Shown here one piece after another: positions 17,619 through 26,203 of a DNA stretch of 33,081 bases. How positions within the stretch are numbered: position 1 is the stretch's first letter; each line of letters begins with the position of its first letter. The stretch is taken from assembly GCA_015711955.1 (NCBI GenBank), contig JACVJK010000001.1:66966-100046 (forward strand), in the 5' to 3' direction. Origin of the DNA: Actinomycetota bacterium (GTDB taxonomy: Bacteria; Actinomycetota; Geothermincolia; Geothermincolales; RBG-13-55-18). Below the pieces are notes generated by a model, which saw only the letters and a list, made by a program, of their open reading frames with translations, searched no databases and was not told the origin of the DNA. Both the position numbers and the translations under genes were made by a program.

Positions 17619-18302
17619 TCAACCCTCACCGCCGTGATCGATCTCGGATCCCCCGGAGGCCACTCCGGACCCCCCATCGGCCTTGGAACGGGCCCTTTTT
17701 CGCACGACTGCCATCGCCGTGAGGGCCACGGCCAGTATGATGAGCAAGCCCCAGCCCAAGAAGTTCAAGGCCCTGTCGATGTATTGCCAGTTCTCGCCGA
17801 AAAAGTACCCGGCGGTGAAAATCCCCGCCGTCCAAAGCATGTTTCCCGCCAGGGTGTAGCCCAAGAACTTCCCCAAGGGCATGCTTCCCACCCCAGCCAT
17901 GATGGGAATGAAAGCCTTGATGCCCGCTACCCACTTCCCGAAAAGCAAGGTCCTTCCTCCGTAACGCCGGAAATACCTCTCGGAACGGTTGAGGTTATCC
18001 CCCACCTTCTTGCTCCCCTGATAACGGTGAAGTATGCGGTGGCCCCCCTTAACTCCCAGGTAGTAGCCTAAAAGGTCACCCGCCGTCGCCGCCCCGAAGG
18101 CGACGAGGCCCACCAAGATAGGGTTTAGGTCTCCCCCAGCGGCGTAAAAACCACCCAGGAGCAAGATGACCGTGCCGGGGGCAGCCCAGCTGGTGAGGAA
18201 GAGGCTCTCCAGGAATACGCCCACGAAGACGAAGAGATATCCCCAATGGGAAAAGACGGGTTTAAGCAGCTCGATGACCTTTTCCAGAAATGAAGCAACC
18301 AA
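17619..18302 (-). CDS. DedA family membrane protein
   Basis: DedA proteins are polytopic membrane proteins linked to lipid-carrier (undecaprenyl phosphate or phospholipid) translocation and proton-motive-force homeostasis. This 227-residue member shows the family's VGVFLESLFLTSWAAPGTV with Glu32, the GAATAGDLLGYYLGVKGG stretch, and KWVAGIKAFIPIMAGVGSMP before the last helices. The two basic residues in that last motif are usually arginine (FxPxxR type); here both are lysine (Lys123 and Lys129). The start is uncertain. The TTG at 18302 is the first start after an in-frame stop, but its GGGAGG is only about two bases away. The C-terminal 25 residues are hydrophilic and Gly/Ser-rich. Confidence 0.85.
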   Translation of the reverse strand: MVASFLEKVIELLKPVFSHWGYLFVFVGVFLESLFLTSWAAPGTVILLLGGFYAAGGDLNPILVGLVAFGAATAGDLLGYYLGVKGGHRILHRYQGSKKVGDNLNRSERYFRRYGGRTLLFGKWVAGIKAFIPIMAGVGSMPLGKFLGYTLAGNMLWTAGIFTAGYFFGENWQYIDRALNFLGWGLLIILAVALTAMAVVRKRARSKADGGSGVASGGSEIDHGGEG

Positions 18303-18376
18303 CCCCTCCCAACCCCTTACCGCTCATCCGAGGCCCCGAAGGAAGCGCAACCTATCCGCCAGGCCGTGATCTGACC

Positions 18377-19888
18377 CTACGAGCTCTCTTCTATGAGGTC
18401 CTTTATGATCTGTCCCGAGGGGTCCTTCTTGAAGGACTTCACGAAGACCACGAACTTGGGGGTCTTGTAATAAGGAAGCCGCTCCTCACAATACTCCAGC
18501 ACCTGCTCCTCGGTGAGCTTGGAGCCCGGCTTGAGCTTCACGTAAGCTTTAACCTCCTCCCCCAGGTACTTGTTGGGGATGCCCACTACTGCCGCCTCCG
18601 AGATGAGGGGATGGGAGGTCAGCACCTCCTCTATCTCCCGAGGATAGATGTTGAAGCCTCCCCGGATGATGAGGTCTTTCTTTCGGCCCACGATGTACAG
18701 GTATCCGTCCTCGTCGATGTACACCATGTCCCCGGTGTACAGCCAGCCCCCCCGCAGGACCTTCTCCGTCTCCTCGGGCTTGTTATAATAGCCCTTCATC
18801 ACGTTGGGGCCCCTGACGATCAACTCGCCCACCTCTCCAGGTTCCAGCTCCCTTCCCTCCTCGTCCACCACCTTGACTTCTATACCCTCCCCGGGCACCC
18901 CGATGGAGCCCAACTTGTACTTGCCGTCCAAGGGTTGCATGGACACCACCGGCGAGGCCTCGGTCAGACCGTAGCCCTCGTAGATGGGCGAGCCGATCTC
19001 GTTGTTCCAGCGCTCCAGCGTCTCTCGGGAGATGGGCGCGCCCCCGCATACCCATAGGCGTACCGAACCCAGGTCGTACTGGTAGATGAGGGGGTGGTTA
19101 AGGATGTACACGTACATGGTGGGCACGCCGAAGAAGACGGTCACCTTGTCGTGCTGCAGGGATTTGAGAACCTCCCCGGGGATGAAGGACTCGTGCAGGA
19201 CTATGCTGGCTCCCGCTTTGATTGAGGCGTTCATCACGCAAGTCTGGCCATAGGCAGCGAAGAAAGGCAGCACGCCCATCACCACGTCTTCCGAAGTCAA
19301 CTTGGTCTGCTTTATGACCAAGGCGGCGTTGGAATCCAGGTTGCCGTGGGTGAGCATGCAGCCCCTCACCACCTTGGCCGAGGTGGGAGCGTAGAGCAAC
19401 ACCGCCAGGTCGTCCTCGGATAGGTCCACCGGCTCCAGCTGGTCGGACTTCCCCTCCATGAGTTTTTCCATGGATAGCGCGCCTTCCTGGTCCGAGTAGC
19501 CGCTCACTATGACGTGGCGCAACCTATCCCCCAGCTTTTCCCGCAGGGACCTGATGAGGTCATCGAACTCGAAGTTGGTGATCAGGGTATCCGCCGCGGA
19601 GTCCAGGGCAATCTTCTCCACCTCTTCGGCCAGGCACATGTAACAAAGGGGTACCACCGTGGCGCCTAGGGCCAGAGCGGCGTAGTAGGAGATCACGAAC
19701 TCCGGGATGTTGCGCATGAGCAATGCCACTTTGGAGTCGCGACCAACGCCCAATTCCCGCAGGGCATTTGCGAAACGGTTGGTCCTGCTCAGAAGATCCC
19801 CGTAAGTTATGGTCTCGTGGCCGAACAGTAGCGCCGTGGCTTCGGGGTTACTCTGGGCTGTCCTCACCAGGTTTTGATACAAATTCAT
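18377..19888 (-). CDS. Acyl-CoA synthetase-like protein with altered active-site motifs
   Basis: The 503-residue product has the full length and fold signatures of AMP-forming acyl-CoA ligases: YEGYGLTEASPVVSMQP (303-319), GWLYTGDMVYIDEDGYLY (381-398) and the hinge GRKKDLIIRGGFNIYPREIE (401-420). Two motifs are abnormal. The phosphate loop, normally YTSGTTGxPKG, reads YAPTSAKVVRG (166-176) with the same length but Arg for Lys. The C-terminal catalytic lysine of the SGK motif is Gln493 (DPSGQIIKDLI). The frame is intact and ends normally, so this is not an obvious pseudogene. The ATG at 19886-19888 has GAGAGGTG upstream. It follows fdhA by 160 bases. It may be a divergent ligase, a one-step thioester-forming enzyme or a non-adenylating binding protein; substrate unknown. 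Confidence 0.85.
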   Translation of the reverse strand: MNLYQNLVRTAQSNPEATALLFGHETITYGDLLSRTNRFANALRELGVGRDSKVALLMRNIPEFVISYYAALALGATVVPLCYMCLAEEVEKIALDSAADTLITNFEFDDLIRSLREKLGDRLRHVIVSGYSDQEGALSMEKLMEGKSDQLEPVDLSEDDLAVLLYAPTSAKVVRGCMLTHGNLDSNAALVIKQTKLTSEDVVMGVLPFFAAYGQTCVMNASIKAGASIVLHESFIPGEVLKSLQHDKVTVFFGVPTMYVYILNHPLIYQYDLGSVRLWVCGGAPISRETLERWNNEIGSPIYEGYGLTEASPVVSMQPLDGKYKLGSIGVPGEGIEVKVVDEEGRELEPGEVGELIVRGPNVMKGYYNKPEETEKVLRGGWLYTGDMVYIDEDGYLYIVGRKKDLIIRGGFNIYPREIEEVLTSHPLISEAAVVGIPNKYLGEEVKAYVKLKPGSKLTEEQVLEYCEERLPYYKTPKFVVFVKSFKKDPSGQIIKDLIEESS

Positions 19889-20048
19889 CGGACACCTCTC
19901 CCGTCTCCGCTGGTTCGACCAGTTCCCGGAATCCCTCTCCCCAGGCGAGAAATTCAATTCCCCGTCCTGACCCGCTATTATTCTACCATCCAAACAACCC
20001 TTGGTCAGCAAATTGACTTTCGCAGCACTTTTCGCCAGGACTCCTCCC

Positions 20049-22787
20049 TCATCCCGTCCTGGAAAGGACCACCACCTCCACTCGTTGAGCCTCTTCGCCA
20101 GTGAGCACCTTCACCGCCGCCACCTTGAGCTCGGGGATCTTGGCCACTGGGTCCAAGGCGGCGTTGGTGAGGGCGTTGACCGGCGACTCACCGTAATGGA
20201 AGGGGATGTATATGACCCGGCGAGGCACCTCCTCGGTCAAGCGTGCTCTCACCCTTATGGCCCCCCGTCGAGACTGGACCACTACCTCCTGGCCGTCTTG
20301 AATCCCCAGCTCCGCGGCGTCGGCGGGGTTGATGGATGCGGTGTTCTCCGGAGCCAAGGCCTCCAGGCCTTCTACCCTCCTGGTCATGGTACCGGTGTGG
20401 TATTGGAGTAATATCCTCCCGGTAGTGAGGTAGAACGGATACTCCTCATCCGGCACCTCGGCCGGCGGCTTGTACTCCACCGGGCTGAAGATCCCCTTGC
20501 CGCGGGTGAACTTGCCCACGTGCAGGATGGGCGTACCGGGATGATCCGGTGAAGGACAAGGCCAGTGCAGATAGCCCTCTTTCTCCAACCTCTCGTAACT
20601 AATGCCTCCGTACTGGGGGGTCACCGAGGCGATCTCCTCCATCACCTTGTCAGCCGATACGTCCCCCATGTCATAACCCAACCGCCGGGAGATCTCCGCG
20701 ATTATCCAGGAGTCCTCCTTCGCCTCTCCCGGGGGCTCCACCGCCTTTCGAACCCTTTGCACCCTGCGGTCGGTGTTGGTGAAGGTGCCTTCCTTCTCGG
20801 CGAAGGAGGCGGCGGGGAGCACCACGTCTGCCAGGCGGGCGGTCTCGGTGAGGAAAAGGTCCTGGACCACCAGTAGGTCCAACTTCTTGAGGGCCTCGCG
20901 GAGATGTCTTATGTCTGGATCGGAGATCATCGGGTTCTCGCCCATCACGTAGAGGGCTTTTATCTCCCCTTCCAGAGATCCCTCCGTCATCTCCATGACG
21001 GTGAGGCCTGGCTTTTCGGGAAGGCTCTCCACGCCCCAAGCCCGCGCGAACTTCTCCCTCACCGAGGGATCGTCCACTCTTTGATAGCCCGGAAGCACGT
21101 TCGGAAGGCCACCCATGTCGCAGGCGCCCTGCACGTTGTTCTGGCCCCTCAAGGGGTTCATCCCGGCACCCTCTTTACCGATGTTGCCGGTGAGCATGGC
21201 CAGGTTGGCCAGACACAGCACGTTGTCAACGCCGGTCACGTGCTGGGTGATGCCCATTGCGTACACTATGGCCGCCCTCTCCGCTTGGGCGAACATGCGA
21301 GCCGCCTGGCGGATGTCCTCGGCATCCACACCACAGATCTCCGCCGCCCTCTCCGGGGTGTACTGCTCCACCACTTTGCGGAACTCCTCAAACCCCTCGG
21401 TGCGCTGGCTTATGAATTCCTCGTCGGCCAGCCCCTCGGCCAGGATCACGTTCATCATCCCGTTGAGCAGCGCCACGTCGGTGCCCGGAAGCTGCCTTAT
21501 CCACAGATGAGCGTAATCGCACAGTCGGATCCGGCGGGGCTCAGCCACGATGAGCTTGCAGCCGTGCTTCGTCACCGCTTTCTTTATCCTTATCCCCACG
21601 ATGGGATGGGCCTCTGTGGTGTTGGAGCCGATGACCAGGATGCACTGGGCCTTTTCCAGGTCGTCCACGGTATTGGTCATGGCACCGCTCCCGAAAACCG
21701 TCGCCAGACCGGCGACCGTGGAGCTGTGTCATAAACGGGCGCAGTGGTCGACGTTGTTGGTGCCGACCACCGCGCGAGCCAATTTCTGCAACAGGTAGTT
21801 CTCCTCGTTGGTGCAGCGAGCGGACACCAAGAAACCCACGCAGTCAGGTCCGTGCTCCGCCACCAACTCCCGAAGGCGTCCAGCCACCAGGTCCAAGGCC
21901 TCTTCCCAAGATACCTCCACCAACTCGCCACCCTTGCGCACGAGCGGCTTGGTGAGGCGGTCGGGGTGGTGGATGAACCCGTAGCCATACCTTCCCTTGG
22001 CGCATAGATTTCCCTGCCCCGGTCCCACCATGACCGGCGACGATACCTCCACCACCTCGCCGTCCTTCACGTGCAGGTCCATCTGGCAACCACAGCCGCA
22101 GTAGGGACAGGTAGTCCGGACCTTGGTCACCTGCCAAGCCCTTCCCTTGCCTTTGGAGGGGATGGACACGATGGCCCCCGTGGGACAGGTGGAAACGCAC
22201 TGACCACAGAACTCACAGGGGGTCTCCGGCAGCGAGCGCCCGTAAGGGGTTCCCGGCACGGCGTCAAAGCCGCGGTTCACGAAGTCGTAGACCCCCACTC
22301 CCTGGACTTCTCGACAGATGCGCACGCACCTGCCGCAGAGGATGCACTTGTTGTAATCCCTCTCGATGAGGGGGTTGTCGCTCAGGATCTCGTAACTGTG
22401 CCGCTCTCCCTGAAAACGAGGCTCTCTCACCCCGTACTCATAGGCCAGGTCCTGCAGCCCGCAGCTGCCCGACCTCTCGCACACCATGCAGTCGTTGGGA
22501 TGGTCGGACAGGAGCAGCTCGATCACCGTCCTCCTGGCCCTCATGACCTCATCCACATCGGTCCAGATCCTCATCCCCTCGGAGACCGGAGTGGCGCAGG
22601 CGGGAAGAAGGGCTCGAGCCCCTTCCACCTTGACCACGCATACCCGGCAGGCTCCGAAGGGCTCCAGGCGCTCGTCGTGACAGAGGGTAGGGATGCGAAC
22701 CCCCGCCTCCCGAGCGGCTTGCAGGATGGTATATTCCGCCGGGACCTCCAACCGCATGTCGTTTATATAGACCGTGACCTTGTCCAT
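20049..22787 (-). CDS. fdhA: Selenocysteine-containing formate dehydrogenase, catalytic alpha subunit
   Basis: This is one gene of 912 residues read through an in-frame TGA at 21729-21731 as selenocysteine 353. The context HCARL-U-HSSTVAGL is the formate dehydrogenase Mo/W-bis-pterin active-site motif, and a SECIS hairpin follows the UGA. N-terminal domains carry a [2Fe-2S] site (Cys36, 47, 50, 64), a His-ligated cluster (His96, Cys100, 103, 109), two [4Fe-4S] ferredoxin motifs (Cys148/151/154 and Cys191/194/197, with 158 and 201) and the catalytic-domain cluster (Cys227, 230, 234). It catalyses reversible CO2/formate conversion, the first methyl-branch step. It follows the NuoF-like gene by 12 bases with GAGGAGGAAGC before the ATG, so electrons probably pass through those subunits to or from NAD(P)H and perhaps ferredoxin. 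Annotation pipelines will split it into two open frames. Confidence 0.95.
21698..21718 (-). promoter_or_regulatory. Bacterial SECIS element of fdhA
   Basis: On the - strand, directly after the UGA at 21729-21731, GTCGCC (21711-21716) pairs perfectly with GGCGAC (21700-21705), leaving the loop GGTCT (21706-21710). The loop begins 18 bases after the UGA. Loop sequence and spacing agree with what I recall of the Escherichia coli fdhF SECIS, the SelB binding site. Confidence 0.85.
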
Positions 22788-22799
22788 GCCGCTTCCTCC

Positions 22800-24656
22800 T
22801 CACACCGCGTATATGGCCTCCTTGGGACAGCGATCCAAACACACCTTGCAGCGGATGCAAGTCTCGGGATCCACAGAATGAGGGGACTTCTTTTCCCCGG
22901 AAATGGCCCCCACCGGGCACACCTTGGCGCAGGCCCCGCAACCGTTGCACTTCTCCTGGTCGATTACGATGTCTATCAGAGCGGGGCAGACCCCGGCCGG
23001 GCACTTCTTGCGGTAGATGTGATCCTCGTACTCATGCCGGAAGTACCTGAGGGTGGTGAGCACCGGGTTGGGCGCGGTACCTCCCAGGGCGCAGAGGCTG
23101 GCCGCCTTGATGTCCGCCGCCAGAACCTCCAGGGCCTCCAGGTCCTCCGGGGTGCCCTCGCCGTCGCATATCTTGGTGAGGATCTCCAACATCCTCTTGG
23201 TGCCCACTCGGCAGGGAACGCACTTGCCGCACGACTCCTCGCACAGGAACTTCATGAAATATTTGGCGATGTCCACCATACAGGTGTTCTCGTCCATTAC
23301 GATCATGCCGCCGGAACCCATCATGGACCCGATGCTCTGCAGGCTCTCGAAGTCCACCTGGATGTCCAAGTGCTCCGCGGGGATACAACCTCCCGAGGGG
23401 CCTCCTGTCTGCACCGCCTTAAAAGCCTTCCCTCCGGGTATCCCGCCCCCGATGTCGTAGATGATCTCCCGGAGGGTGATGCCCATGGGCACTTCCACCA
23501 GGCCGGTGTTGTTGATGTTGCCCACCAGGGAGAAGATCTTGGTGCCCTTGCTGTTCTCGGTCCCGATCTCGGCGAACTTCTCGGGTCCCATGCGGATGAT
23601 CAGTGGCACGTTCTCCCAGGTCTCCACGTTGTTGATGTTGGTGGGCCGATCCCACAGGCCCTTGACCGCCGGATAGGGTGGCCGGGGCCTGGGCATTCCC
23701 CTCTTGCCCTCGATGCTGGCGATGAGGGCGGTCTCCTCGCCGCACACGAAGGCGCCTCCTCCCACAGCCACCTTTATGTCGAAGTCGAAACCGGATCCCA
23801 TTATGTTCTTGCCCAGAAGGTTCATCTCTCGGGCCTGATCCAGGGCCACCAGCAGGTTGCGCAAGGCGAGGGGATACTCGTGTCTCACGTAGACGTACCC
23901 CTCGCAGGCCCCTATGGCGTAGGCCCCGATGGTCATCCCCTCGATCACCGCGTGGGGATTCCCCTCCAAAAGGCTGCGATCCATGTAGGCACCAGGGTCC
24001 CCCTCGTCTGCGTTGCATATCAAGTACTTCACTCCGTCGGGGCTGGGCGCGTCCCGGCAAATCCTCCACTTTCGGGCGGTGGGAAACCCCGCCCCACCCC
24101 TGCCCCGGAGCCCGGCCTTCTCCACGGCCTCGATCACCTGTTCCGGGGTCATCTCGAAAAGGACCTTGGCCAAGGCCTTATATCCATCCAGGGCGATGTA
24201 ATCGTCGATGACCTGGGGTCTTATCAGGTGGTTAAGGCCCATGAGCAGTCTGACCTGCTTCCTGTAAAAGGGGACCTCCTCGCGCACGTGGACCTTCTCG
24301 CCGGAGACAGGGTCCTTGTAGAGGTATTTCTCCACCTCCCCGCCCTCCAATATGGTGACTTTCACGATCTCGTCCACGTCCGCGGCGTCCACCTTGGTGT
24401 AGAAATGGCCCTGGGGCTGGAAGTACATGAGCGGTCCCATCTCACAGAACCCATGGCACCCGGTGAGCTTTATCTCCACCTGGTCATGCAGCCCGTTCTT
24501 CTCCACGGACTCCTCCAAGGCCCTGTAGACCTCGAGGCAGTTGAAGGCCTGGCAACCCGTGCCGCCGCACACGGAAACCCGATAGGGATACCGGGCCTTC
24601 CTGGCCTTGACCTCCTCGCAGTACCTCTCCAGGGCAGCCGGCGAATCAATCTTCAT
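22800..24656 (-). CDS. NuoF-like flavoprotein subunit of formate dehydrogenase
   Basis: This 618-residue protein has the three-part layout of HydB/HoxF/NfnB-type subunits. An N-terminal thioredoxin-like [2Fe-2S] domain has Cys30, 35, 67 and 71. The NuoF core has AGLRGRGGAGFPTARKW (181-197) for NADH/FMN binding, NADEGDPGAYMDR, and the [4Fe-4S] site ESCGKCVPCR. Two C-terminal [4Fe-4S] ferredoxin motifs follow (CNGCGACAKVCP and CIRCKVCLDRCP). It would pass electrons between NAD(P)H and FdhA, and its extra clusters allow ferredoxin coupling. The gene overlaps the NuoE-like gene by 11 bases and is 12 bases from fdhA. Flavin-based bifurcation is possible but not shown by sequence. Confidence 0.92.
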   Translation of the reverse strand: MKIDSPAALERYCEEVKARKARYPYRVSVCGGTGCQAFNCLEVYRALEESVEKNGLHDQVEIKLTGCHGFCEMGPLMYFQPQGHFYTKVDAADVDEIVKVTILEGGEVEKYLYKDPVSGEKVHVREEVPFYRKQVRLLMGLNHLIRPQVIDDYIALDGYKALAKVLFEMTPEQVIEAVEKAGLRGRGGAGFPTARKWRICRDAPSPDGVKYLICNADEGDPGAYMDRSLLEGNPHAVIEGMTIGAYAIGACEGYVYVRHEYPLALRNLLVALDQAREMNLLGKNIMGSGFDFDIKVAVGGGAFVCGEETALIASIEGKRGMPRPRPPYPAVKGLWDRPTNINNVETWENVPLIIRMGPEKFAEIGTENSKGTKIFSLVGNINNTGLVEVPMGITLREIIYDIGGGIPGGKAFKAVQTGGPSGGCIPAEHLDIQVDFESLQSIGSMMGSGGMIVMDENTCMVDIAKYFMKFLCEESCGKCVPCRVGTKRMLEILTKICDGEGTPEDLEALEVLAADIKAASLCALGGTAPNPVLTTLRYFRHEYEDHIYRKKCPAGVCPALIDIVIDQEKCNGCGACAKVCPVGAISGEKKSPHSVDPETCIRCKVCLDRCPKEAIYAV

Positions 24657-25179
24657 CTCCCCCGGTACCTCCCTTCTCCATGTACTGCTTCAACAGCTTC
24701 TGCATCTTACTGGGGGTCATGCGCCCGTGGTATTTGCCGTCCACCACCACCACGGGGGCCAGGGCGCAGGTGCCTACGCAGTTCACCGTCTCCAGGGTGA
24801 ACTTCCGGTCCGGAGAGGTCTGGCCCGGGCTTATGCCCAGCGTCCGCTGGGCCTCGTCGATGAGGCCCTGGGCATTGCGCACGTGGCAGGCGGTGCCGTG
24901 GCAGATCTTTATCAGGTGCTCGCCCACGGGCTCCAACCTGAACTGGGTGTAGAAAGTGGCCAGACCGTAGAGCTGGCTCAACTGGTATCCAGCCCTCTTG
25001 GCCAATTCCTCCATGATCCCCTCGTCCAGATACCCGTAGGCCTCGTGCAACTCGTGGAAGATGGAGATGAGCGCGCTGCGATCTCCCCTGTACTTTTCGA
25101 CGATCTCCTCCAAGGGCCGGAGATCATCCACCGGCGTGAACCTTTGTTGGCAGCTGCAGTTTACCGCCTCCAATTCCAT
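24646..25179 (-). CDS. NuoE-like [2Fe-2S] subunit of formate dehydrogenase
   Basis: A 177-residue thioredoxin-like ferredoxin of the NuoE/HoxE/HydC family. The four cluster cysteines are Cys93 and Cys98 (KICHGTACHVRNA) and Cys134 and Cys138 (NCVGTCALAPVVVVDG); the helical part contains SQLYGLATFYTQF. It carries electrons alongside the NuoF-like flavin subunit. The ATG at 25177-25179 has AGGAGG very close upstream; a GTG at 25200 is the alternative. It starts 48 bases after acsE stops, linking the formate dehydrogenase trio to the Wood-Ljungdahl genes. Confidence 0.93.
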   Translation of the reverse strand: MELEAVNCSCQQRFTPVDDLRPLEEIVEKYRGDRSALISIFHELHEAYGYLDEGIMEELAKRAGYQLSQLYGLATFYTQFRLEPVGEHLIKICHGTACHVRNAQGLIDEAQRTLGISPGQTSPDRKFTLETVNCVGTCALAPVVVVDGKYHGRMTPSKMQKLLKQYMEKGGTGGDED

Positions 25180-25227
25180 GACCTCCTGACCTCGACTCAC
25201 TCCTCCGTCCGCGCGCAGGTAGCGGCA

Positions 25228-26115
25228 TCACAGCTCCAGGTAAGAATGGCAATAGAGAGTCTCTTCGGTGAGCACCTTGTACGTCTTGAGATACTTGACC
25301 ACCTTGGGATCGGTCTCGTCCACCGGCTCGCCATTTACGATCTTCTCGATGATCTGGTAATCCTCGTTGCGGCGCATGACGCCCATGAGCTCCTCGTCGT
25401 TGGGATCGACGATGGCACCGGTCAACCCCTTGACCATGAGCACTCCCAAAAGGGTCCTGTTGATGAGCCTGGCCAGCTCCTCGTCGGGGATGCTGTTGGA
25501 AACATTGGAAAGACCCACCACGGTGCCGGGCTTGGGATCGAATTCGGCGAAGACCCCTTGCAGCATGTCCATGGATTGGATGAGGGCGTGTACCTGGTCC
25601 TGAGCCACGCTTATGGGCAGGACTATGGGGTCGATGAGCAGCTTGTCCAGGGGTAGTCCGTACTCCTGGGCGGCCATGATGATGTTGTAAGCCACCTCCA
25701 CCCTCTCGTTGGCGTCCCTGGGTACGTTTCCGTTCTCGTTGAGGCAGAGGCCCACCACCCATGCGTTGTGTCCCAGAGCCATGGGCATGAGTTTCTCTAT
25801 CCGCTCGGGCTGGGAGGATATGGAGTTGATCATCACCTCGCGGTCCTTCACCGTTTCCAGACCAGCCTTCATGGCCTCGATGTTCATGGTGTCCAAGGCC
25901 AGGGGCACGTCGGTGACCTCCATCACCGCCTCCACCACGAAGCGCATGCGTTCCGGTCCTTCCTTGGTGGCGGGTCCCAAGTTAATATCCAGCCAGTTAG
26001 CTCCTCCTTCCACCTGGAGCAAGGCCATCTCCTGGATGGGCTTCTTGTCCCTGTCCTTCATGGCCTGGCCGATCTTCTTCATCATCACGTTGACCTTCTC
26101 ACCGATGATCAGCAT
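25228..26115 (-). CDS. acsE: Methyltetrahydrofolate:corrinoid/iron-sulfur protein methyltransferase
   Basis: AcsE (MeTr) moves the N5-methyl group of methyltetrahydrofolate to the cobalt of the corrinoid iron-sulfur protein, joining the methyl and carbonyl branches. The 295-residue length is slightly longer than the roughly 262 of the Moorella enzyme. The pterin-binding TIM-barrel motifs are visible: ANWLDINLGP, VPLALDTMN, VMINSISS, LLIDPIVLPI and TVVGLSNVSNSIP. The extra length is a C-terminal segment of about 35 residues (EKIVNGEPVDETDP onward). The ATG has AAAGGAGGAAGGAG upstream. It lies between lipA and the NuoE-like gene. Confidence 0.93.
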   Translation of the reverse strand: MLIIGEKVNVMMKKIGQAMKDRDKKPIQEMALLQVEGGANWLDINLGPATKEGPERMRFVVEAVMEVTDVPLALDTMNIEAMKAGLETVKDREVMINSISSQPERIEKLMPMALGHNAWVVGLCLNENGNVPRDANERVEVAYNIIMAAQEYGLPLDKLLIDPIVLPISVAQDQVHALIQSMDMLQGVFAEFDPKPGTVVGLSNVSNSIPDEELARLINRTLLGVLMVKGLTGAIVDPNDEELMGVMRRNEDYQIIEKIVNGEPVDETDPKVVKYLKTYKVLTEETLYCHSYLEL

Positions 26116-26169
26116 CTCCTTCCTCCTTTGCTCACCTCGGGAACCGGACTCACTTTCCTACCGTTCAAG

Positions 26170-26191
26170 CCGCGGGGTTTCGTGCCCGCGG
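26170..26191 (-). other. Hairpin between lipA and acsE
   Basis: CCGCGGG and CCCGCGG form a perfect 7-bp stem with an 8-base loop, 12 bases after the lipA stop on the - strand. No T run follows, so it is not a standard terminator. It resembles hairpins found in other gaps of this cluster. Confidence 0.6.
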
Positions 26192-26203
26192 ACGCTCATG
26201 TCC

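Noticed and set aside
21729-21731. Premature stop making fdhA a pseudogene
   Set aside because: The TGA is at the selenocysteine position of the FDH motif, the frame continues with full homology and a SECIS hairpin follows.
22071-24800. A 909-codon open frame on the + strand
   Set aside because: It is antisense to the NuoF-like gene and fdhA, His/Leu/Gly-rich without family motifs, and explained by high GC at third positions.
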